NCBI GenBank assembly: GCA_964541895.1
Contig: CAZISM010000019.1
Coordinates: forward strand, 1 to 58,833
Reading direction: 5' to 3'
From: CAZISM01 sp964541895
GTDB lineage: Bacteria; Zhuqueibacterota; Zhuqueibacteria; Residuimicrobiales; Residuimicrobiaceae
DNA: 58,833 bases
Positions within the stretch are counted from its first letter, which is position 1. Each line of letters begins with the position of its first letter. The notes below the pieces were generated by a model, which saw nothing but the letters and a program-made list of their open reading frames with translations, was not told where the DNA came from and ran no database searches. Below, piece after piece: positions 35,039 to 43,228 of the stretch. The position numbers were made by a program, and so were the translations under genes.

Positions 35039-36262
35039 TCATTTATTATCAGCCATCAGGCTGTTATCAATAGAGATGGAACTGTCCTTGCTCCCTCCGA
35101 AAAGAACGCTCAAGCCCGCCTGCACAGAGACAAAACCGTCCCGCGGTGCTCCTGAGGCAACCTTAATCTCGCTGAGCAGCTGCCGGTATTGCACGCTCGT
35201 GTTAAGGCTAATCGTATCAGACAATTTATAGTCCATACCACCTCCTGCACAAACAGATCCCACTATTTGCGGCTTTGCAAAAGCGCCTGCCTGCAGTCGG
35301 TTGGTGCCAAAGCCCAGAGAGAGGGTTGGTTGCAACCGACGCGAATTTCGAAAATGTAATTGACCATATACATCCCCTGTCACCATAGAAAGCCTGCTCT
35401 TGTTCAAGACTAGAGGTGTGATGCCCAGATCAAGGTTTATGCTGATCCTGGCATTGTCCCTGAAGCTGTAGCCGATTTTTCCACCCGGGCCGCCATTCGC
35501 CGGATTTGTCAGTGAATAAAGTTGCGCAGCAGCCACCCTTATGCCATGACGTCTAAAGCCGGCTGCAGCCGGTTTGACGCCCAGCACCGGCATCATGTTG
35601 CTGCTTGAGGCCAGAACGACTTCGCCTGCGGCCGGCGGAATTCTGTCTGCCTCTTTTACCTGGGCTGCGGCCAGCTTTTGCCGCAGCATGATCAAAATAT
35701 CATCATATATCTTTTCCTGATCCATAGAGAGGCGCAATTCGGGCGTCCGGCCCGGCGCAACCCCTGCAGCTGCGGCTTTGCCGATCGCTATTTCGCCGCT
35801 ATCCGCCACACTCTGGATACTGCTGTCCTTTTCGGCCACAAACTTGTCGACCGCGGCTTGTGCCACCAAGGTCTTGACGCTGTCCTGGTCCAACTGGACC
35901 TCCGGCCGCAGAGTGGGATTGACCACGGCAACCGCTTCTCTCTTGCTGTGGCGCGGTGGCAGCGGTACAGGGGTTTCCTTTGCTACAGGGACTTCCGGCT
36001 GCGGAGCGGGCGTGACCACTGCAACAGTTTCTTGGCTGCGGCGGCGCGGTGCCGGCAGCAGGGACGATTTCCTTGCAGCAGGGACTTCCGGCACGAGGTA
36101 TTCCGCTTTTGGCTGAAGGAGAATCAGCTCCTCTTCTGCCGTCTGCTGCTCTGGTTCCGGTGCCGAAAGGTTGCCCGTGTACCATACCATCAAGGCCACG
36201 CCAACGTATCCCAATATGAGGAACAGCAACGGTGACGCCAGTTTTTTCAGATGCGACTTCAT
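35039..36262 (-). CDS. Membrane-anchored protein with proline-rich linker and beta-rich C-terminal domain
   Basis: A 407-residue protein of unknown family. Residues 9-29 are one membrane helix (SPLLFLILGYVGVALMVWYT). Residues 33-130 form a Pro/Glu/Val-rich linker with two imperfect repeats, one around RRRSQETVAVVTPAPQPEVP and one around RHSKREAVAVVNPTLRPEVQ. A helical part follows (130-205). The last 190 residues are beta-rich with amphipathic strands (GYSFRDNARISINLDLGI, LSLGFGTNRLQAGAFAKP, TISLNTSVQYRQLL), resembling an outer-membrane barrel. The layout recalls proteins that bridge the periplasm. It has a promoter and lies alone. Confidence 0.7.
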   Translation of the reverse strand: MKSHLKKLASPLLFLILGYVGVALMVWYTGNLSAPEPEQQTAEEELILLQPKAEYLVPEVPAARKSSLLPAPRRRSQETVAVVTPAPQPEVPVAKETPVPLPPRHSKREAVAVVNPTLRPEVQLDQDSVKTLVAQAAVDKFVAEKDSSIQSVADSGEIAIGKAAAAGVAPGRTPELRLSMDQEKIYDDILIMLRQKLAAAQVKEADRIPPAAGEVVLASSSNMMPVLGVKPAAAGFRRHGIRVAAAQLYSLTNPANGGPGGKIGYSFRDNARISINLDLGITPLVLNKSRLSMVTGDVYGQLHFRNSRRLQPTLSLGFGTNRLQAGAFAKPQIVGSVCAGGGMDYKLSDTISLNTSVQYRQLLSEIKVASGAPRDGFVSVQAGLSVLFGGSKDSSISIDNSLMADNK

Positions 36263-36371
36263 GTTTTACGACCTTCCGCTTGCCCGCCAGTATCCAGTTG
36301 AAATACAGAATTGTTTCATGCAAGTAACAGAATTGAATTTCAAAAACTGCGTTCTTGTTGAAAACATTATA

Positions 36372-36401
36372 ATTATAAATATCCACCTTACATGCTGTCT
36401 A
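36372..36401 (-). promoter_or_regulatory. Promoter of the proline-rich envelope protein gene
   Basis: On the minus strand TAGACA (36396-36401) and a perfect TATAAT (36372-36377) are 18 bases apart. The leader would be about 100 bases long. Confidence 0.5.
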
Positions 36402-36423
36402 CCGGTATTGCAAAACACATACC

Positions 36424-36452
36424 AAAAAAAAAGACCGGTATTTCTACCGGCC
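36424..36452 (-). terminator. Intrinsic terminator of glnS
   Basis: On the minus strand GGCCGGTA-GAAA-TACCGGTC is an 8-bp stem with a GNRA-type loop, followed by nine Ts, 24 bases after the glnS stop codon. Confidence 0.9.
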
Positions 36453-36476
36453 TGTCATTTGGCGTCGTGCGCATCA

Positions 36477-38177
36477 TCACATCTTTTTCTCGATCTTGGC
36501 CCAGGTGTCTCTGAGCGTGGCGGTGCGATTGACGACGAGCTGTTGTGCGGTGCTATCGCTATCCGCGTAAAAATAGCCCAGGCGCTCGAACTGAAATCGC
36601 TCTCCGCGTGGTACTGTTGCCAGGGAGGGCTCAACATAGCCGCTCACCACCTCTACAGAACCGGGATTGATATAGTCCAAAAAGTTCTCGCCCTCTCCCA
36701 GATCACTGAGGTTCTCTTTGCTGAAAAGGTTTTCATACAAGCGTGCTTCCACCGGTACCGCGTGACCTGCCGAGACCCAATGAATCGTGCCTTTGACCTT
36801 GCGGTCGCTTTGCGACGAACCGCTTTTGGTTTCCGGATCGTAGGTACAGTGCACTTCGGTGATGGCGCCTGTGGCTGGATCCTTGACTACCTTTTCACAT
36901 TTAATGATATAGGCATAGCGCAAACGGACTTCGCCACCCGGTTGCAGACGAAAATACTTTTTCGGCGGATCCTCGCGAAAATCGTCCTGCTCAATGTATA
37001 ACTCGCGGGAGAAAGGCACTTTACGTGTGCCCATCGACGGATCCTCTGGGTTATTGACCGCTTCCATCTCCTCCACCTCTCCTTCCGGATAGTTGGTCAG
37101 CACGATCTTGAGCGGCCGCAGTACAGCCATTACCCGCCTGGCTTTTTTATTCAGCTCTTCCCGGACACAGTGTTCCAGCAGGGCGAAATCAACCATGCTG
37201 TCCCGTTTGGCCACACCAATGATTTCGGCAAAGGTGCGGATCGCTTCCGGCGGATAGCCGCGGCGGCGCAATCCGGACAGGGTGGGCATACGCGGATCGT
37301 CCCAGCCGCTGACCTTTTTTTCCTGCACCAGCTGCAGCAACTTGCGTTTGCTCATCAGGGTGTAGGTCAAATTGAGACGGGCAAACTCGACCTGACGGGG
37401 GTGGTAGAGATTCAACACCTCCAGAAACCAGTCATACAGCGGCCGATGATCTTCAAATTCCAGGGTGCAGATGGAGTGGGTGATCCCTTCAATGGAATCG
37501 GAAATGCAATGGGCATAGTCGTACATGGGATAAATGCACCAGGCATCACCGCTGCGATGGTGGTGGGCGTGTTTGATGCGATACACCACCGGATCGCGCA
37601 TATTGAAATTGCTGGAGGCCATGTCGATTTTGGCGCGCAGCACCCGGCTGCCGTCGTCAAACTCGCCGGCCCGCATGCGCCGGAAAAGATCGAGGTTTTC
37701 CTCTACCGAACGCTGGCGATAGGGGCTGTCCTTGCCGGCTTCGGTGAGCGTGCCTCTGTATTCCCTGATCTGATCGGCGGTTAGATCGCAGACATACGCC
37801 TTACCTGTTTTAATCAACTCCTCGCCATACTGGTAGAGCTGTTCGAAATAGTCAGAGGCATAATACAGCCGATCCTGCCAGTCAAAGCCCAACCAGCGGA
37901 CGTCTTCCATAATAGACTCGACGTATTCAACATCTTCTTTAACCGGATTGGTGTCGTCAAAACGCAAATTAGTCAGACCGCCGTATTCGCCCGCAATTCC
38001 GAAGTTTAGACAGATGGACTTGGCGTGACCGATATGCAGATAGCCGTTAGGTTCGGGTGGAAACCGGGTGTGCACCTTCCGGCCCGCAAATCGGCCGGTT
38101 GCCATATCCTCTTCAATGATGTTGCGTATAAAATTGGCAGGCAGGTTCACTTTGGGATTGTTACTAGTCTCTTCCAT
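36477..38177 (-). CDS. glnS: Glutaminyl-tRNA synthetase
   Basis: A complete 566-residue class I synthetase that charges tRNA-Gln with glutamine. The HIGH motif is in FPPEPNGYLHIGHAKSI, the KMSKS counterpart is LMSKRKLLQLV, and LRFDDTNPVKEDVEYVESI with WLGFDWQ are typical of GlnRS. The C-terminal beta-barrel anticodon-binding part is present and ends without an extra YqeY domain. It lies directly beyond the terminator that follows tRNA-Gln and gltX, so a tRNA-Gln gene and both synthetases that must distinguish it are neighbours. Presence of GlnRS suggests that direct Gln-tRNA-Gln formation is used. Confidence 0.97.
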   Translation of the reverse strand: MEETSNNPKVNLPANFIRNIIEEDMATGRFAGRKVHTRFPPEPNGYLHIGHAKSICLNFGIAGEYGGLTNLRFDDTNPVKEDVEYVESIMEDVRWLGFDWQDRLYYASDYFEQLYQYGEELIKTGKAYVCDLTADQIREYRGTLTEAGKDSPYRQRSVEENLDLFRRMRAGEFDDGSRVLRAKIDMASSNFNMRDPVVYRIKHAHHHRSGDAWCIYPMYDYAHCISDSIEGITHSICTLEFEDHRPLYDWFLEVLNLYHPRQVEFARLNLTYTLMSKRKLLQLVQEKKVSGWDDPRMPTLSGLRRRGYPPEAIRTFAEIIGVAKRDSMVDFALLEHCVREELNKKARRVMAVLRPLKIVLTNYPEGEVEEMEAVNNPEDPSMGTRKVPFSRELYIEQDDFREDPPKKYFRLQPGGEVRLRYAYIIKCEKVVKDPATGAITEVHCTYDPETKSGSSQSDRKVKGTIHWVSAGHAVPVEARLYENLFSKENLSDLGEGENFLDYINPGSVEVVSGYVEPSLATVPRGERFQFERLGYFYADSDSTAQQLVVNRTATLRDTWAKIEKKM

Positions 38178-38240
38178 GAGATCCTCTGTGCTACAAAGTG
38201 CTGCTAAAGCAAGCTTGAGTTCTGCGACAAGTCGTGAGTT

Positions 38241-38277
38241 AAAAATAAAAACCGGTCATCGTCTGCTGATGACCGGT
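38241..38277 (-). terminator. Intrinsic terminator of the gltX / tRNA-Gln transcript
   Basis: On the minus strand ACCGGTCATC and GATGACCGGT form a perfect 10-bp stem with a 7-base loop, followed by TTTTATTTTT. It is nine bases after tRNA-Gln. Confidence 0.92.
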
Positions 38278-38285
38278 CGATAAAG

Positions 38286-38356
38286 CTGGGGAGCAGGGAT
38301 TCGAACCCCGGTACCATGATCCAGAGTCATGTGTCCTGCCACTGGACGACTCCCCA
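38286..38356 (-). tRNA. tRNA-Gln(CTG)
   Basis: The fold is complete: acceptor TGGGGAG/CTCCCCA, D stem GTCC/GGAC, anticodon stem CATGA/TCATG around CTCTGGA (anticodon CTG, decoding CAG), and T stem CGGGG/CCCTG with loop TTCGAAT. The weak T-A first acceptor pair is a known GlnRS identity feature. It starts seven bases after the gltX stop codon, so it is probably processed from the gltX transcript. Confidence 0.97.
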
Positions 38357-38363
38357 GGATGGC

Positions 38364-39872
38364 CTATATGAGTTTGGGTATCGCCTCAGCAGCGTGCTGC
38401 AAACGCCGTACGACGGTTTCTTTACCCAACACCTGCAACAGTTCAAACAAACCCGGCCCTACACTGACGCCTGTAACCGCTAACCTCACCGGGTGGATCA
38501 GCTTGCCGGCGCCGACCTTGTTGTTGTCGGCCACCGTGCGCAGGATTCGTTCGATTTCTGCCGCTTCAAACACATACAATTTAGCAATTTCAGCACAAAA
38601 TTCAAGAATTATTTTTGCAGAATCCTTATCCCAGCGTTTTCTGACCGCAGCCATTTCATATTCTTCAGGATCCTGGAAAAAATAACGGCCGATGGTGACG
38701 ACCTCTTTGCTGAAATAGAGGCGCTCTTTCAGCAAGGCTACGGTTTTGATCAGATACTCTTCATCCACGGCCGCGATTTCGGCCACGCAGGCGTGGTTTT
38801 CCTGCGCCAGATCCGCAACCGTCCGCTGCATAATGTGCTCTTTGTTCAGCCAGTTGAGCTTTTTGAGATCGAAAATGGCCGCGCTCTTGTTGACGCGCTC
38901 CAGAGAAAACTCGTTGACCAGTTCGTTCAAGGTAAAGACCTGGCGGTCGTCCCCTTCGCCGGGATTCCAGCCCAGCAGGGCGATATAGTTGAGAATGGCG
39001 GCTTTTTCATACCCTTTTTTAATGTACGAAGCCACGTCCGGATCCACTTTGCCGGTGGGAAGCTCGTCCAGAGTTTTTATGTCCCGTTTGCTCATCTTGC
39101 TGCCATCAGGATTAAAGATCAGCGGCAGATGGGCCATTACCGGCGGTTGCCAGCCAAAGTACTCGTATAGCAGCAGGTGTTTGGGCACGGAGCTCAGCCA
39201 CTCTTCGCCACGAATAACATGGCTGATTTCCATCAGATGATCGTCAACGACATTGGCCAGATGGTAGGTGGGAAAGCCATCCGATTTCAGCAGAACCTGA
39301 TCGTCCACCTCGCGGCTGTCGAAAACCACTTCCCCGCGCACCACATCGTTTACCTGGAATTTTCGTTCCTCCGGCACCAGCAGGCGAATGACATGGGGCT
39401 GGCCGGAGGCGAGCAACTCTTGCACCTGGGAGGCGGGCATGGTCAAGCTGTTGCGCATCTGCTGACGGTTGGCAGCGCTGTATTTGGCAAAATAGTCACC
39501 GGTCTGCTTGCCGGCCTGACGCATGGCCTCCAGTTCGGCCGCGGTATCAAACGCGTAATAAGCCAATCCCTTCTCAACCAGCTCTTTAACGTGCGTCTGA
39601 TATAACGCCGTCCGTTCTGATTGGAAATAAGGGCCGACCGATCCCCCTTGCCCCGGGCCTTCATCCGGATGCAAACCGGCCCAGTCAAGGACCTTGAGCA
39701 GATTTTCCGTCGCCCCTTCGACGAAACGCTCGCGGTCCGTATCTTCGATACGGAGGATAAACGTGCCCTTATACTTTCTCGCAAACAAAAAATTGTACAG
39801 CGCTGTACGTAATCCGCCGATGTGGACAAAGCCGGTCGGACTGGGCGCAAATCGTACTCGAACTGTGTTCAA
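38364..39872 (-). CDS. gltX: Glutamyl-tRNA synthetase
   Basis: A 502-residue class I synthetase. VRVRFAPSPTGFVHIGGLRT carries the HIGH-type motif, RIEDTDRERF follows, and SKMSKRD is the KMSKS motif; the C-terminal alpha-helical cage binds the anticodon. The start is a TTG at 39872 with GAGGGAAGAACA upstream; the first in-frame ATG, at 39932, would add 20 residues unlike any GluRS (SLRTCSSPLCFSTGQEGR). The gene lies between two tRNA-Ser genes and tRNA-Gln, all on the minus strand. Whether this enzyme is discriminating cannot be read directly, but the presence of GlnRS makes a discriminating GluRS likely. Confidence 0.95.
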   Translation of the reverse strand: MNTVRVRFAPSPTGFVHIGGLRTALYNFLFARKYKGTFILRIEDTDRERFVEGATENLLKVLDWAGLHPDEGPGQGGSVGPYFQSERTALYQTHVKELVEKGLAYYAFDTAAELEAMRQAGKQTGDYFAKYSAANRQQMRNSLTMPASQVQELLASGQPHVIRLLVPEERKFQVNDVVRGEVVFDSREVDDQVLLKSDGFPTYHLANVVDDHLMEISHVIRGEEWLSSVPKHLLLYEYFGWQPPVMAHLPLIFNPDGSKMSKRDIKTLDELPTGKVDPDVASYIKKGYEKAAILNYIALLGWNPGEGDDRQVFTLNELVNEFSLERVNKSAAIFDLKKLNWLNKEHIMQRTVADLAQENHACVAEIAAVDEEYLIKTVALLKERLYFSKEVVTIGRYFFQDPEEYEMAAVRKRWDKDSAKIILEFCAEIAKLYVFEAAEIERILRTVADNNKVGAGKLIHPVRLAVTGVSVGPGLFELLQVLGKETVVRRLQHAAEAIPKLI

Positions 39873-39964
39873 TGTTCTTCCCTCTTGGCCTGTAGAAAAA
39901 CACAGGGGCGAGGAGCATGTGCGCAAGCTCATGGTACCCGCACAAACTCGTCGCCCCTTTTCAG

Positions 39965-40053
39965 CGGAGAGGGAGGGATTCGAACCCTCGGTAGGGGTAA
40001 CCCCCTACAACGGCTTAGCAGGCCGCCCCGTTCAGCCACTCCGGCACCTCTCC
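39965..40053 (-). tRNA. tRNA-Ser(GCT)
   Basis: Acceptor GGAGAGG/CCTCTCC, D stem CCG/CGG, anticodon stem GCGGC/GCCGT around CTGCTAA (anticodon GCT, decoding AGC/AGT), a long variable arm with GTAGGGGG/CCCCCTAC, T stem GAGGG/CCCTC, and discriminator G. A standard serine tRNA. Confidence 0.97.
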
Positions 40054-40086
40054 AGAATTACTCTTTCCCGCCAGCCAACTCCCTGG

Positions 40087-40170
40087 CGGAGGGAGGGGGA
40101 TTCGAACCCCCATGGGTTTTCACCCGGCGGTTTTCAAGACCGCTGCCTTGCCTGTTAGGTCTATCCCTCC
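40087..40170 (-). tRNA. tRNA-Ser(TGA)
   Basis: Acceptor GGAGGGA/TCCCTCC, anticodon stem GCGGT/ACCGC around CTTGAAA (anticodon TGA, decoding TCA), long variable arm GGGT-GAAA-ACCC, T stem GGGGG/CCCCC and discriminator G. The D arm carries one extra base (A opposite position 40160), best read as a bulge between the first and second D-stem pairs. It is 33 bases upstream of tRNA-Ser(GCT). Confidence 0.93.
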
Positions 40171-40181
40171 CTTAGATATAA

Positions 40182-40210
40182 AATGTAATAATAATTTCAA
40201 CTAGAGTCAA
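40182..40210 (-). promoter_or_regulatory. Promoter of the tRNA-Ser pair and gltX
   Basis: On the minus strand TTGACT (40205-40210) and TACATT (40182-40187) are 17 bases apart, 11 bases before tRNA-Ser(TGA). No terminator is seen before the one after tRNA-Gln, so the predicted transcript covers both tRNA-Ser, gltX and tRNA-Gln. Confidence 0.65.
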
Positions 40211-40231
40211 CGATTTTCCTGCATGATCTCG

Positions 40232-41320
40232 TCAGGGCACCAGCACGAACTGTTTACCCGCCAGTTGCAGAACCAGACCGCGCAATTCCAGGGTCAGCAG
40301 GACCGCGAGGGCCTCCTGCGTCGACACTCCGGCCTGCTGAGCAACCACATCGATGTACATCGGCTGATCGTTGAGCACCGCCAGCATGTTCTCTTCTTTA
40401 TCCGAGAGCAACAGCGACGGCTTTTCTATTTTGGGTCTGGGGGCAAAGCCAGCCAGCTCCACCAGGATATCCTGCGTAGTCAAGATGCTTTTGGCGCCTT
40501 GTTGTATGAGCAGGTTGCAACCGTGACTTTTAGGATTGTTGATGTTGCCGGGCACGGCGAATACTTCGCGATTGTTCTGTACGGCGTTGTCGGCCGTGAT
40601 CAGCGCGCCACTGCCTTGGCCGGCCTCGATCACCAGCGTGCCCAGCGATAGTCCGGCGATAATACGGTTGCGGCGGGGAAAATAGGAGGCCTCCGGCTTG
40701 CAGGTCATGGGGTACTCTGAAACCAACGCGCCGCGTTCACAGATGTCGTGCGCCAGCGATCTGTTTTCATCCGGATAGATAATGTCCACGCCGCTCGCCA
40801 TCACCGCTATGGTCCAGCCGCCTGCGGACAGGGCCGCGCGATGGGCATAGGTGTCAATGCCGCGCGCCAATCCGCTGGTCACCACCAGACCTTCGCCCAC
40901 CAATTCCCTGCTGAATTTTTCCGCCATCAGGCGGCCATAGCTGGAAGGATGGCGCGTACCTACCAGCGCCACCTGCGCCTGCTGCAGCACCCCTATAGAT
41001 CCCTTGACAAAAAGCAGCGCCGGCGGATCGCTGCAGTTTTTCAGCAGCGTCGGATACTCTTCATCCCAATAGGTGAGCAAGCGGGCCTGATGGCGCTGCA
41101 GCGCGGCCAGTTGCTGTTCGGCGAAGGACATATCGGTGTTGCTTTTGATGTGGCCCGCCAGCACCTGATCGATCCCCTCCACCTGTGCGAGTTCTCGCAA
41201 AGAGGCTTTGTACACCGCCGGCGCTGAGGTAAAGCGCGCTAAAAGGTTTCGCAATCGGTAGGAACCAATCCCAGGAGTGTGCCAGAGTTGTATCAACGCG
41301 CACAGATCTGCATGTGACAT
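40232..41320 (-). CDS. dprA: DNA processing protein DprA
   Basis: A 362-residue DprA/Smf protein, which loads RecA on single-stranded DNA during natural transformation. The N-terminal helix-hairpin-helix (HTPGIGSYRLRNLLARF) is followed by the Rossmann-like core with GTRHPSSYGRL, SGLARGIDTYAHRAAL, FPRRNRIIAGLS and GSGALITADNA, and a C-terminal winged-helix (YIDVVAQQAGVSTQEALAVL). Start ATG at 41320 has GGGGATCGT upstream and lies 11 bases after the obg stop. DprA is widespread even in bacteria not known to be transformable, so competence is not proven. Confidence 0.95.
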   Translation of the reverse strand: MSHADLCALIQLWHTPGIGSYRLRNLLARFTSAPAVYKASLRELAQVEGIDQVLAGHIKSNTDMSFAEQQLAALQRHQARLLTYWDEEYPTLLKNCSDPPALLFVKGSIGVLQQAQVALVGTRHPSSYGRLMAEKFSRELVGEGLVVTSGLARGIDTYAHRAALSAGGWTIAVMASGVDIIYPDENRSLAHDICERGALVSEYPMTCKPEASYFPRRNRIIAGLSLGTLVIEAGQGSGALITADNAVQNNREVFAVPGNINNPKSHGCNLLIQQGAKSILTTQDILVELAGFAPRPKIEKPSLLLSDKEENMLAVLNDQPMYIDVVAQQAGVSTQEALAVLLTLELRGLVLQLAGKQFVLVP

Positions 41321-41331
41321 ACGATCCCCGC

Positions 41332-42309
41332 CTAATCTGTTTTCTGCAGCATCTCCCACAACGTTTGTACACATTCATCCAGGCCGATACCAGACACGGC
41401 GGAGATGACCAGATGCGGCATCTTTTTCGCCCAGGCCGGTATTTTGAACACCTTGGCCGACAGATCCTGCTTTGTAAAAACAAGGACCTTGGGCCGTTTT
41501 TTCAGTTCGCTGTTATAGCTGGCCAGTTCGTTCATCAGGGTGGTGTAATCCTGTTTAGGATCCTCTCCATTGAGATCGATCAGCAGAGCCAGGACCTGGG
41601 TTCGCTCAATATGCTTCAAAAAGCGAATGCCCAGCCCTTTGCCCTCATGAGCCCCCTCGATCAATCCCGGGATGTCGGCGACAACAAAGGTCTGACCGCT
41701 GCTGGCCTTGACGATGCCGAGATTGGGTTGCAGGGTGGTAAAGGGATAATCCGCGATTTTGGGGCGAGCGGCTGAAATTCGGGAGAGCAGCGTCGATTTG
41801 CCGGCATTGGGCAGACCCACGAGGCCGACATCCGCCAGCAGTTTCAGCTCCAGGGCCAAATGTTTTTCCTCTCCCTCCAGACCCGGCTCATATTCACGCG
41901 GTGCGCGGTTAGTTGGCGTCACAAAGCGCGCGTTGCCGCGGCCGCCGCGGCCGCCTTTGGCAACGATACAGCTCTCGCCGTGACGGGTCAAATCAGCCAG
42001 GACCTCGCCGCTGTCCTGATCCGACACAGTGGTCCCTATCGGTACGCGCACGGTGACGGATTCGCCGCTGCGTCCGGTTTTGTTGTCGCCCAGTCCATGG
42101 CGACCCCGTTGCGCCTGATACTTGGTCTTGTATTGAAAGTCCAGCAACGTGCGCACGTGCTTGTCGGCAATTAATATGACGTCGCCGCCATGGCCGCCGT
42201 CGCCGCCGGCCGGACCGCCTTTGGGGATGTACTTTTCCCGACGGAACGCCACACAGCCGGCGCCGCCGTCACCCGCTTTGACATGAATAATGGCACTATC
42301 GACGAACAT
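41332..42309 (-). CDS. obg: GTPase ObgE/CgtA
   Basis: A 325-residue Obg GTPase involved in 50S ribosome assembly and stress signalling. The N-terminal glycine-rich Obg fold runs from IIHVKAGDGGAGCVAFRREK through GGRGGRGNARFVT, and the G domain has GLPNAGKSTLLSRIS (G1), YPFTTLQPNLG, DIPGLIEGAHEGKGLG (G3) and TKQDL (G4). The C-terminal OCT domain of longer homologues is absent, as in many Gram-negatives. ATG at 42309 follows a weak ribosome site; a GTG two codons earlier is also in frame. It precedes dprA. Confidence 0.96.
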   Translation of the reverse strand: MFVDSAIIHVKAGDGGAGCVAFRREKYIPKGGPAGGDGGHGGDVILIADKHVRTLLDFQYKTKYQAQRGRHGLGDNKTGRSGESVTVRVPIGTTVSDQDSGEVLADLTRHGESCIVAKGGRGGRGNARFVTPTNRAPREYEPGLEGEEKHLALELKLLADVGLVGLPNAGKSTLLSRISAARPKIADYPFTTLQPNLGIVKASSGQTFVVADIPGLIEGAHEGKGLGIRFLKHIERTQVLALLIDLNGEDPKQDYTTLMNELASYNSELKKRPKVLVFTKQDLSAKVFKIPAWAKKMPHLVISAVSGIGLDECVQTLWEMLQKTD

Positions 42310-42369
42310 AACCACCCACTGAATTAAATACCCGCAGGGTCGACATCAACCTCCCGCAGACCCGGCCCA

Positions 42370-42411
42370 TAAAAAAAAGGTCATGGTTCTCGTGTGCTTC
42401 ACCATGACCTT
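42370..42411 (-). terminator. Intrinsic terminator of the STAS gene
   Basis: On the minus strand AAGGTCATGGT and ACCATGACCTT form a perfect 11-bp stem with a 13-base loop, followed by a T-run. It lies 20 bases after the STAS stop codon and separates the partner-switch genes from obg. Confidence 0.92.
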
Positions 42412-42431
42412 GGCATACAGGGCCGTTCGGC

Positions 42432-43091
42432 CTACTTTTTGACCGAATACTGCAGTCGTTTCTTTTTGGAATCGAGATCGAGTTGCTTCAACAATCGTCG
42501 CAAGGAAAACCACCCCACCTTGATATTGCCAAACCGGGGCGTATTCAACAGACGAACCATCTGTACGGTGCCGATCTCGGGATCTTCCTGAATGATCCGC
42601 TTGATCTTGTCTTCAACCGAATTGGTTGGACCGCTGATCACCGATGATTTCGCTTCCATCTCCAACACCGAGGCGGCTTGCGGACCTTTGCTTTCACTCT
42701 CGACACCGACGGGTTCATAGCCGCGGGCCGCCAGATTCTTTTCAAAATCCTTGATCGCCTCTTCGATGGTATCAAACGCCTTGAGAATAAAATGAAATTC
42801 AAGGAGTTCAAACACTTCGTATACTTCAGGAATCATGCGAACCAGTTTTAGATCGCCGCCCTTTTCACGAATGCCTTTGATCTCACTGATAAAGATGCCC
42901 CATCCGGCAGAACTGACATAGTCGACATTACCCAGGTCGATGATGATATTATAAGAGCCGGCTTTAAGCAAACCGTTGAGGGCATGCTCCAATTCCGAGG
43001 ATGTGGTGGTATCGATATATCCGCCCACTTTGATAATCGAGATGCTGTTGCGAAACCCTGCCTTCTCAACTGAAAGTTGAATACCTTCCAT
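42432..43091 (-). CDS. STAS-domain anti-sigma antagonist with C-terminal helical extension
   Basis: A 219-residue protein. Residues 1-115 are a STAS domain of the RsbV/SpoIIAA type, with VGGYIDTTTSSELEHAL and VDYVSSAGWGIFISEI; Ser60 or Ser61 is the likely phosphorylation site. A linker (120-155) leads to a C-terminal domain (157-213), with IIQEDPEIGTVQMVRLLN, which resembles residues 737-795 of the neighbouring kinase-phosphatase. In known systems the antagonist binds the kinase when unphosphorylated, releasing the target. GGAGAGACT precedes the ATG. It has its own promoter and terminator. Confidence 0.9.
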   Translation of the reverse strand: MEGIQLSVEKAGFRNSISIIKVGGYIDTTTSSELEHALNGLLKAGSYNIIIDLGNVDYVSSAGWGIFISEIKGIREKGGDLKLVRMIPEVYEVFELLEFHFILKAFDTIEEAIKDFEKNLAARGYEPVGVESESKGPQAASVLEMEAKSSVISGPTNSVEDKIKRIIQEDPEIGTVQMVRLLNTPRFGNIKVGWFSLRRLLKQLDLDSKKKRLQYSVKK

Positions 43092-43122
43092 AGTCTCTCC
43101 AAAAGATATCTAAACGATTTTT

Positions 43123-43151
43123 AATATAGCGGATAATCGGTAAAATGTCAA
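43123..43151 (-). promoter_or_regulatory. Promoter of the STAS antagonist gene
   Basis: On the minus strand a perfect TTGACA (43146-43151) and TATATT (43123-43128) are 17 bases apart, with the start codon about 30 bases downstream. It is the best sigma-70-like promoter in the window and lies in the 137-base space between the kinase-phosphatase gene and the STAS gene. Confidence 0.75.
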
Positions 43152-43228
43152 TTAAAAATATTCTGTTTCGTGAGAGCCCGCACAGCCCTGGAACAGGTCC
43201 AGACAGACGCATGCGCAGGCTGGCCGCT

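Noticed and set aside
40232..41320. dprA as evidence of an active competence system
   Set aside because: No com genes or pilus genes are in the window, and dprA is found in many bacteria without known transformation.
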